Assembly (NCBI GenBank): GCA_025370055.1 | Contig: CP073041.1 | Location: 4,372,272-4,436,271, forward strand | DNA: 64,000 bases | Source of the DNA: Woronichinia naegeliana WA131 | GTDB lineage: Bacteria > Cyanobacteriota > Cyanobacteriia > Cyanobacteriales > Microcystaceae | Direction: 5' to 3' | Shown here: positions 57,353 through 64,000 of the stretch, piece after piece | Layout of the letters: each line of letters begins with the position of its first letter | How positions within the stretch are numbered: position 1 is the first letter of the stretch | The notes under the pieces: model-generated | Told to the model about the DNA's origin: nothing | What the model saw: the letters and a program-made list of their open reading frames with translations, nothing else | Databases searched by the model: none | Made by a program: the position numbers and the translations under genes

Positions 57353-58066
57353 ATGACCCAACGAACCCTCCAGGTTTTCAGACAGCAATTTAGGGAAATC
57401 CTAGCAGAAGCTTTGGGAACTTTTATCCTTGTTTTTGCGGGAACGGGGGCAATTATGACCCATGAAATTAGTGAAGGAGCGATTACCCATTTAGGCATTA
57501 GTTTTGTTTTTGGGGCGGTCGTAACTGCCTTGATTTACGGACTGGGGCATATTAGTCAAGCTCATTTTAATCCTGCTGTCACCCTAGCTTTTTGGTCGAG
57601 TGGTTTTTTCCCAAGAAATCGAGTTTTTTCCTATATTTTGGCTCAATGCTTTGGTGCGATCGCGGCTTCTCTGACGCTTTTACTTTCCTTGGGCAAAGTC
57701 GGTAATTTAGGTGCGACAGTTCCTTTAGAGGGTAATTGGCTACAATCCTTGATTTTAGAGACGATTTTAACCTTTATTCTCATGTTGGTGATTTTAGGCT
57801 CAGGCTTAGACCGACGCGCACCATTGGGTTTTGCTGGTTTAGCGATCGGTTTAACCGTTGCCCTAGAAGCCGCTTTTATGGGGCCAATTACAGGAGCAAG
57901 CATGAATCCCGCCCGATCTCTTGGGCCAGCCTTGGTTAGTGGAGTCTGGGAAGCCCATTGGATTTACTGGATCGCACCAATTTTGGGAGCGCAATTAGCC
58001 GTCATCGTTTATCGAGTTTTATCTAATGATTTTCGAGATTTTCAGGGAAAAGAACAATGGTCGTAA
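57353..58066 (+). CDS. MIP-family channel of arsenic cluster (AqpS-like)
   Basis: About 237 residues with six helices and the two NPA boxes FNPAVTLAFW and MNPARSLGPALV. ILAEALGTFILVFAGTGAIM begins helix 1. In some bacteria an aquaglyceroporin (AqpS) in the ars operon lets As(III) leave down its gradient after ArsC reduces arsenate; here the ArsR operator supports that. ATG 57353 preferred over GTG 57344. It is clearly distinct from the interrupted aqpZ. Confidence 0.85.
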   Translation: MTQRTLQVFRQQFREILAEALGTFILVFAGTGAIMTHEISEGAITHLGISFVFGAVVTALIYGLGHISQAHFNPAVTLAFWSSGFFPRNRVFSYILAQCFGAIAASLTLLLSLGKVGNLGATVPLEGNWLQSLILETILTFILMLVILGSGLDRRAPLGFAGLAIGLTVALEAAFMGPITGASMNPARSLGPALVSGVWEAHWIYWIAPILGAQLAVIVYRVLSNDFRDFQGKEQWS

Positions 58067-58240
58067 ACACAGGTTTTGAGGAAGATTGTAGGGGCGAATT
58101 GTGGTCAGTGAGTTTATCGAACTGCGTTCGCTCATTATATGCAATAAATCTATTGTTCCAGTTTCCAGAGAACAAAAAAAATCAGTAATTAATTGCTGAT
58201 GGTTCGTATTAAATTCAGTTCACTTTATCCCCTAAAAATC

Positions 58241-58630
58241 ATGAAAAAAGTCATGTTTGTCTGTAAAAAAAATTCCGCCCGCTCCCAAATGGCCGAGGGC
58301 TTTGCCAAGGTGTTAGGAAAAGGTCAAATTGAAGTTACCAGTTCAGGTTTAGAAGCCAGTCAAGTTCGACCAGAAGCGATCGCTACCATGAAAGATATTG
58401 GTATTGATATTACGGATCAAACCTCCAAAGCCTTGGCAGACTTTAACCCAGAGGATTTTGACATTGTTATTTCTCTCTGTGGGTGCGGCGTAAATCTACC
58501 CGAAGCATGGCTACTGCGCGATGGGTTTGAAGATTGGCAATTGGATGATCCCGCCGAACGCCCTGAAATCTTTTCAAGGGTACGGGATGAAGTGAAAGAG
58601 CGAGTCATTCAGTTAGTTAGGGCTTGCTGA
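58241..58630 (+). CDS. arsC: Arsenate reductase (LMW-phosphatase fold), C-terminus altered by MITE
   Basis: 129 residues from ATG 58241. MKKVMFVCKKNSARSQMAEG holds the CX5R phosphate loop, and VISLCGCGVNLP the two further cysteines used by the Synechocystis-type, glutaredoxin-linked ArsC. It reduces arsenate to arsenite for the pump. The last three codons (RAC) and TGA come from the MITE inserted at 58620, which replaced the native tail after VIQLV. All cysteine sites precede the insertion, so the protein may still work. Confidence 0.88.
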   Translation: MKKVMFVCKKNSARSQMAEGFAKVLGKGQIEVTSSGLEASQVRPEAIATMKDIGIDITDQTSKALADFNPEDFDIVISLCGCGVNLPEAWLLRDGFEDWQLDDPAERPEIFSRVRDEVKERVIQLVRAC

Positions 58631-58829
58631 AAAAGTCCACAAAACGAACCTAGATGCCACAGGGCGCGAAAAATGGTGACTTCAGAGATCAGTTTCCAGT
58701 TTTACCTCACATTTTTCCAGCAAAGTGCATGGATTTTGAGCCTCCAAATGCCATAACCTTGCATCTGATCGTTTGTAAAATGCCTGAAAGTATTGTCTAG
58801 CAAGGATTTCATCCTTATTCAGCAAGCCC
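58620..58829. repeat. 210-bp MITE of the IS5/IS1182-like family, second copy
   Basis: Reverse-oriented near-twin of 17523-17732, with a 6-bp duplication TAGTTA (58614-58619, 58830-58835). It supplies the stop codon of arsC. Confidence 0.9.
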
Positions 58830-59015
58830 TAGTTAAGGTTGTATCATCTTCCCAATTCCCTCCTTCAAAAGCGATCGCCTCTCTCTACTTTCTCCTTCAA
58901 AAGTGATCGCCTTTCCGAGTCTTTACGATCAAATAGCGTGCGCGAAGCGTGCCTTTGGCATCGCAGATAATCCATTAAAATAGAGGAAACCAAGAATAAC
59001 AAAGGTAAATAATCT

Positions 59016-59267
59016 ATGGCAACCACCGCAGATGACGTATGGCGACTTCTCGCTGAATTAACGACTGCCCAAAAGGAAACTGACCTACAACTTAAGGAGG
59101 TTAGTCAGGCACAGAAGGAAACCGATCGCCAACAAAAGGAGACTGATCGCCAACTCAAGGAATTGGGTAAACAAACCGATCGCTGCCGATCGCTGCCCAT
59201 GCTGCCAATGAGGTTTAAGTATTGGGTTTTAGGAAGAAGAATTGGAAGTTGGTGTTGCATCGAGTAA
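59016..59267 (+). pseudogene. Degenerate coiled-coil protein (DUF3782-like start)
   Basis: ATTADDVWRLLAELTTAQKE is followed by an imperfect heptad array (KETDLQLKEV, KETDRQQ, KETDRQLKELGKQTDR). After KQTDR the frame is disturbed; pieces such as LEEELEVGVASSNNHW appear in another frame to about 59318. Cyanobacterial proteins with this start usually continue into a PD-(D/E)XK domain, which is absent here. Confidence 0.5.
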
Positions 59268-59540
59268 TAACCATTGGTCGGCGATCGCCACAGACTTGAT
59301 CCATAATATTGTCTAAGTTATTTTGGGCTGAATTTATACTGATTGCGTTCATGTTGATTACGGATTTGAAGTAGTCTTAAGTCTAGCACGGGGGAAAAAG
59401 GGCAAGAAAAAAGGCAAACCAAGGTCTGCCAATGGATTTAATAATTAATTTTTAGGAAGAAGAATTAATTTTGGTGGTGCGTGAGATGCACCCTACAGGC
59501 TACTAGATCGCACTAAAAGGGACTAAGCATAAGGGACAGG

Positions 59541-61358
59541 TTAGTTTACTTGAACACGCTTCCATGCAGTTGGTGAACCGCCAAGATTATAGGTTGTGTA
59601 AGAAGAATCGGGAAGAGTGACATCTAAACCCGTTGTATTAAAGAGTGCTTGCCACACTTTTCCGTCGCCTCCAATTTCAATGGATTTAGCCCATAAGGCC
59701 CCAGCAACATCTTCTGTACCACCCATCAGGGCATTTGCGTTGGGGGCAAACACAAAACCATAGAATGAACCATTGCCTCCTAATCGAACACTTTGTGTCT
59801 GAGTAGTTGTATTTTTAGCATGGGCATTCGCATTACTACCACTAGCAAAACCATTATCTGTCGCATAAACGTACAACTGAAGGGCTGAAGGGGCAGAAAC
59901 TAATCCAACATTGCCGCCAGCACCAATGTCTAAATAGCCTGCTGGAGCAATATAGATTTGGGTATTAGTTCCAGATAGAGGCTCAAAATTACCACTTCCA
60001 CCGAGTATCATGCTACCGCCAAGGTAGAACTTGAATTTCTCTTGTCCCGATATGCCTAGTGTTACACCATCGTTTGAGCTAATATCAATTGACTTACCTT
60101 CTGCATTACCGGGCTTACTTGAACAAACAACGTAAACGTATGTTGCATTTAGCTGTGGTGGATTAGCACTTCCGTACTGCTTTCCCGTCGTATCATAGTC
60201 ATCTTTCCTTGGAAATACTGCGGGAACACTTTTACCCTTGCTATCTGTTTGTCCTGAGTAAGGACACGAAAGAGCATTTGCTGTCTGGGGGGTACCTGTT
60301 GTTGAAGGAGCCGCATAAGTTCCACCATTCGGGAGTGACGGAAACCCCTGTTTTCGAAGCTTCATAATACCTGCATTTGTCTTTTGATATAAATTATCAT
60401 TTCCTGCTCCCGTATTTTTTTTCGTAGAAGTGACTACTAAAGGGGAATCAGGTACTTTTTCTATATAAGTGGAGGTTTCAGAGATCGGGGTCGTGGTAGA
60501 AATTGATTTAGCATTAGTGAGACACTGCGATGAATCACGAACATTGGAATAAATACTGACCTTATTTATCTTAAAATCTCTTGCCCATAGACCTGGAAAA
60601 CCCGAACCTGAACCACTACCACTACTAGCAGAATTTGGGGAGGCAGGAATTGTAATCTCTATGCGAGCTTTACCTGTATTGACATTTTCTGTAGCAGTAG
60701 TTTCTGTACCAGTTTGATTAGCCCGACCCTCAACGATCAATTTAGCAGATCCTGAAGTGGTAGAAGTAATACCAGTTGGTATGTAGCTCACTAAACGATA
60801 TTGACCTGTTCCATTTGGCAAATCTTTCCAGCCAATATTGCTACCAGTCGTGGCAGATTTTGCCCAGTCAGCAATACTACTCGAAGAATCAGTCTGATAA
60901 TTAGATGGTAAATTTGCACTGGAGCTAGAACTATCACAAGAGGTAGAAGTAGAAGTAGTAGAAGGGCTGGGTGCAATATTAGGAATTGATGTTGTCGAAG
61001 CCGTACTTGCTGTCTGGCCTACACCATACCAACTTTGCGCTGAAGCCGTATCACTACAAGCTCCCGTTGTTGCATCCTGAGTTACACAAGCAGAATAGGG
61101 AATGAGTCCGCGATTATTATTTAAAAAGTCCACATAGCGAGTGGCCCCAGCTTCAGCAATGGCCATTGCCTTATTACTGGTTGTTTGGGAAATAACATTA
61201 GATTGATCACTTTGGGCGCGAATAATCATGGTTGCACCGACAACGAGAATGACCATTCCCACCATCAGAGCCATTGGTAAAGCAAAACCGCGATCAGAGC
61301 CAATTTTCTGACGGCTTAAATTGGCAAGAAAAAATAGTTTTAAACGAGCATTTATCAT
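59541..61358 (-). CDS. PilX-like pilus-associated protein
   Basis: 605 residues. RGFALPMALMVGMVILVVGA followed by TMIIRAQSDQSNVISQTTSN and AMAIAEAGATRYVDFLNNN is the N-terminal pattern of PilX-type minor pilins, with a prepilin-like G/F cleavage site and one membrane helix. The next 100 residues are Ser/Thr-rich low complexity. The C-terminal half has many glycines and motifs such as GGNVGLVSAPSALQLYVYAT and GNGSFYGFVFAPNANALMGG, probably a beta-rich surface domain. Likely exported and linked to type IV pili; the exact role is unknown. Confidence 0.7.
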   Translation of the reverse strand: MINARLKLFFLANLSRQKIGSDRGFALPMALMVGMVILVVGATMIIRAQSDQSNVISQTTSNKAMAIAEAGATRYVDFLNNNRGLIPYSACVTQDATTGACSDTASAQSWYGVGQTASTASTTSIPNIAPSPSTTSTSTSCDSSSSSANLPSNYQTDSSSSIADWAKSATTGSNIGWKDLPNGTGQYRLVSYIPTGITSTTSGSAKLIVEGRANQTGTETTATENVNTGKARIEITIPASPNSASSGSGSGSGFPGLWARDFKINKVSIYSNVRDSSQCLTNAKSISTTTPISETSTYIEKVPDSPLVVTSTKKNTGAGNDNLYQKTNAGIMKLRKQGFPSLPNGGTYAAPSTTGTPQTANALSCPYSGQTDSKGKSVPAVFPRKDDYDTTGKQYGSANPPQLNATYVYVVCSSKPGNAEGKSIDISSNDGVTLGISGQEKFKFYLGGSMILGGSGNFEPLSGTNTQIYIAPAGYLDIGAGGNVGLVSAPSALQLYVYATDNGFASGSNANAHAKNTTTQTQSVRLGGNGSFYGFVFAPNANALMGGTEDVAGALWAKSIEIGGDGKVWQALFNTTGLDVTLPDSSYTTYNLGGSPTAWKRVQVN

Positions 61359-61595
61359 AATAGAAATACCTTTCCCCTTAGTCCATAACTATAGTTAATC
61401 TACCCAAAAAGCGATCGGCAGTGATCTCAGTCACAGCTAAAAAATTTTTGAGAGCTGGATTAGCCATAAGAACAAAAGACTGCTTTTGCGTACTAAGTTA
61501 GGCATCGCCCTGATCCTAAAAGCCGATCTATCATAGGGAGGAGATGGGCGTTAAGGTTGATTTTCCGCTCGTCTAAATTGTGAGGAGTGAGTATT

Positions 61596-62234
61596 ATGCA
61601 AAAACATCATTTTGATAATCGGAGAATGCAGCCCCGACAAAGTTCCATTTCTGCCCTGGGACGCATTGTGCTAAGTGGACTTTTAACCGGATTCGTTTCC
61701 TTTGGTTTAGCTCCTAAAACGAGTCAAGCCCAGTATTCCCCCACTGCGGTTCGACCATCTAATCCTTGGCAATATGCTTCTTTTCCGGTGGAAAACTTTC
61801 AATCCTATACCTCTGGCTTTGGCTATCGTTCTTCGCCCGTTGATGGTTCTAGTCAATTTCACTATGGCTTAGATCTAGCGGCTCCCATTGGTAGTTATGT
61901 GCGGAATTGGTGGACAGGACAAATTGTCGAATTGTCTGATAATACGGCCTGCGGAACCATGATTCGAGTCCAATCGGGAGAATGGCAACACGTCTATTGT
62001 CATCTCATGGGACGAGTCGAAATTAGTAATGGAACCCGTTATCTGGTTGATCGCGAAGGGGGCATTGTTTTACAACAGGGACAGGAAATTCCAGTCGGGG
62101 CCAGAATCGCCAGGGTGGGGATGAGTGGACGAACAACGGGGCCTCATCTGCACTGGGGACTAAAATACGATGGGCAGTTTATCGATCCGGCTTTGGTACT
62201 ACAAGCCATGTTTACGCAACAAGCGGCTTCCTAG
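61596..62234 (+). CDS. M23-family (LytM-type) metallopeptidase
   Basis: About 212 residues. A basic start and a hydrophobic segment (ALGRIVLSGLLTGFVSFGLA) act as signal or anchor. The peptidase domain begins YTSGFGYRSSPVDG; zinc ligands are in HYGLDLAAP (His, Asp), and HVYCH and GPHLHWGLK give the remaining histidines. It cleaves peptidoglycan cross-links, or activates amidases if inactive; all ligands are present here. GAGGAG 8-13 bases ahead supports ATG 61596 over GTG 61587. The 3' end overlaps convergent speA by four bases. Confidence 0.9.
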   Translation: MQKHHFDNRRMQPRQSSISALGRIVLSGLLTGFVSFGLAPKTSQAQYSPTAVRPSNPWQYASFPVENFQSYTSGFGYRSSPVDGSSQFHYGLDLAAPIGSYVRNWWTGQIVELSDNTACGTMIRVQSGEWQHVYCHLMGRVEISNGTRYLVDREGGIVLQQGQEIPVGARIARVGMSGRTTGPHLHWGLKYDGQFIDPALVLQAMFTQQAAS

Positions 62235-64000
62235 GAAAGATGCTGAGTTTCATCTACTAAATAGGTATAACGACGCAGACTTTTTTCATAATCCTCTAGG
62301 AGACGTTGGGATTCTTCCAGGGTAATTTTCCCTTCCATCAAGGCTGTTTCGCTGTAACGTCGCATACTTTCAATTAAGTCCTCGGCATCATATTGCACAT
62401 AACTTAAAACTTCCGTCATCGTATCTCCCTTAACGACGGATTCAATTTGATAACCCTTGGGAGTCATAACAATATGCACCACGTTAATATCGCCAAATAA
62501 ATTATGCAAATTGCCCATAATTTCCTGATAGGCTCCCACTAAAAACATGCCTAGATAATAGGGCTGATTGGGGACTTTCTTTTTACTTTTGCCATCAGTC
62601 GTAGGGGATTTTTGAGCATGATTTAAGGCATGAAGTTCCAACACTGATTTCACATCCCGTAGATCAATAAAACGGTCAATTTTACCATCACTATCGCAGG
62701 TAATATCGGCTAAAATACCGCGTTGTTGGGGTTCTTCATCCAGACGATGAATGGGCATGATCGGGAAAAGTTGATTTAATGACCAGGTTTCAGGAGCCGA
62801 TTGAAAAACGGAAAGATTAATATAGTAAATAGAAGCCATAATCTTTTCTAGATCTTCAAAATCATCCGGCACATAGTCTAGATTACGAATGATTTCTAGG
62901 ATTTTCTGACAACAGGCCCAATAGAGTTTTTCGACCCTAGCTCTTTCCGTTAAACTTAAATAACCAAAGTTAAATAAACTGGCCGCTTCTTCTTTAAACT
63001 GCACCGCATCATGGTAGGCTTCTTGATAGTTTTTAGGGGTAATGGATTGATAGGTTTCCCAAAAACTTTGGAGAATGAGAGCTTCTTTTTTCTCGATCGC
63101 TTTGGGTTCACTGGGGGGAATATCGTTAGTGCCTAGCACATCAAAAATTAAGACTGATTGATGGGCCGCGATCGCCCGACCGCTTTCACTCACCAGGGTA
63201 GGAACCTGAATTTCGGCTTGGTCACAGGCTTCTTGAATGGCGGCCACAATATCATTGGCATAATTCTGCATATTGTAGTTTTTAGAAGCGACAAAATTGG
63301 TATTGGAACCGTCGTAGTCGATCGCCAATCCCCCACCCACATTGAGATAGCGCATTTTGGCTCCCAGTTTGACCAGTTGCACATAGATCTGGCTGGCTTC
63401 GCGCATCGCTTCTTTGATCAAAGTAATGTTAGAAATTTGGGAACCAAGATGAAAGTGCAGCATTTTTAGGCAATCCAGGCGATCGCAGGCTTCCAGACGA
63501 TTCACCACTTCTAGAATTTCTGGCACAGTTAAGCCAAATTTGGGACGATTTCGCAGCGATCGCTTAGGCGAGTGATGATTTCCCCCCCGATCTTGAGCAC
63601 TGTCTTTGGTGCTTAATTTGGCTCGAATCCCCAGAATCGGTTTAATGTTAAGTTGCTGACTAATGCAAAGAATGCGATCTAGTTCCTGTAGCTGATCAAT
63701 GACAATGATCGGTTTATGACCTAAGCGTTTGGCTAACAGAGCCGTTTCTAAATATTCCCGATCCTTGTAGCCATTACAGATAATTAAACTTTTGGGGGAT
63801 TTTTCATTGCGCTCTAGTTGGGGCGGCAGGGTGGCCAGGGCAATCATTAATTCAGGCTTGGAACCCGCTTCTAGACCAAAATTGTAGGGCTGGCCATAAT
63901 GTACCAAAGCTTCGACAATATGACGCTGTTGATTACATTTGATCGGATAAACCCCCTGATAGATGCCATCGTATTTATAACGAGCGATCGCCTTAGCAAA
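62231..64000 (-). CDS. speA: Biosynthetic arginine decarboxylase, N-terminus beyond right edge
   Basis: 589 codons of the C-terminal part are visible; the frame is open to base 64000. Near the edge GVYPIKCNQQ holds the PLP lysine of fold-type III decarboxylases. GLEAGSKPELMIALA, LLKLHFHLGSQISNI (as LHFHLGSQ), YLNVGGGLAIDYDGS and VSESGRAIAAHQSVLI are SpeA motifs. It converts arginine to agmatine, first step of polyamine synthesis, and links to the carboxynorspermidine synthase at 47.4 kb. A TTG inside the gene (63907) is not a start. Confidence 0.95.
   Translation of the reverse strand, partial: FAKAIARYKYDGIYQGVYPIKCNQQRHIVEALVHYGQPYNFGLEAGSKPELMIALATLPPQLERNEKSPKSLIICNGYKDREYLETALLAKRLGHKPIIVIDQLQELDRILCISQQLNIKPILGIRAKLSTKDSAQDRGGNHHSPKRSLRNRPKFGLTVPEILEVVNRLEACDRLDCLKMLHFHLGSQISNITLIKEAMREASQIYVQLVKLGAKMRYLNVGGGLAIDYDGSNTNFVASKNYNMQNYANDIVAAIQEACDQAEIQVPTLVSESGRAIAAHQSVLIFDVLGTNDIPPSEPKAIEKKEALILQSFWETYQSITPKNYQEAYHDAVQFKEEAASLFNFGYLSLTERARVEKLYWACCQKILEIIRNLDYVPDDFEDLEKIMASIYYINLSVFQSAPETWSLNQLFPIMPIHRLDEEPQQRGILADITCDSDGKIDRFIDLRDVKSVLELHALNHAQKSPTTDGKSKKKVPNQPYYLGMFLVGAYQEIMGNLHNLFGDINVVHIVMTPKGYQIESVVKGDTMTEVLSYVQYDAEDLIESMRRYSETALMEGKITLEESQRLLEDYEKSLRRYTYLVDETQHLS

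Noticed and set aside
57353-58066. Ars-cluster channel as a duplicate of the broken aqpZ
   Set aside because: Sequences differ widely outside the NPA boxes; these are separate MIP subfamilies.

Overview
The window looks like a chromosomal segment of a unicellular, bloom-type cyanobacterium (Microcystis/Woronichinia-like; genus not decidable from sequence alone). Reasons: very many GCGATCGC (HIP1) octamers, a cyanobacterial PsbQ lipoprotein, a ferrochelatase carrying a C-terminal chlorophyll-binding-type helix, XisH/XisI, ABC-type WD40 NTPases, Uma2 proteins, cyanobactin precursor peptides and an extreme load of insertion sequences.

Layout. 1-3.3 kb: a DUF4160 fragment, a DUF433 antitoxin whose DUF5615 toxin partner is reduced to an internally deleted relic, then a two-gene unit in which a ParA-type ATPase is fused to a PD-(D/E)XK nuclease-like domain and is followed by a ParB-like protein with a duplicated helical module and a Rho-N/SAP-like tail. 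3.7-12.7 kb: a giant AAA/WD40 protein, a DUF6398 protein, an aquaporin split by an IS, a DUF2301 membrane protein and a cysteine desulfurase. 12.9-38 kb: a mobile-element graveyard of nested insertions (ISKra4-like, IS5/IS1182-like, IS630, IS1634, ISAs1, ISNCY, two IS4-type, IS66, IS1 fragment, MITEs). Most interruptions can be undone exactly using target-site duplications. Inside this graveyard lies a tandem array of three cyanobactin precursor genes on the minus strand (two intact, one cut by ISAs1), each with its own promoter; no maturation enzymes are present in the window.

38-44 kb: a defence island, containing a four-gene ABC-three-component-like system (two proteins sharing an N-terminal helical adaptor domain, a short middle component, a DUF2326 ATPase), XisH/XisI, a YefM/YoeB-like toxin-antitoxin pair and Uma2 relics. 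44-50 kb: core metabolism (YjbQ, HisC, a histidinol-phosphatase-like IMPase, PsbQ, carboxynorspermidine synthase, ferrochelatase). 50-52.3 kb: a methyltransferase cut off next to an IS1634 element, plus an IS4-derived MITE. 52.3-55.2 kb: an unknown protein and NadB. 55.4-58.8 kb: an arsenic-resistance cluster (two ArsR repressors, ACR3 pump, aquaporin, ArsC) with ArsR-type operators placed inside two promoters and a MITE forming the end of arsC. 58.8-64 kb: a degenerate coiled-coil gene, a PilX-like pilus protein, an M23 peptidase and the C-terminal part of arginine decarboxylase SpeA, open at the right edge.

Functionally, the stable genes serve cyanobacterial housekeeping (haem, NAD, histidine, polyamines, Fe-S, photosystem II) and arsenic defence. 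The accessory stretches hold conflict systems and a peptide natural-product locus that has been heavily eroded and rearranged by recent transposition.
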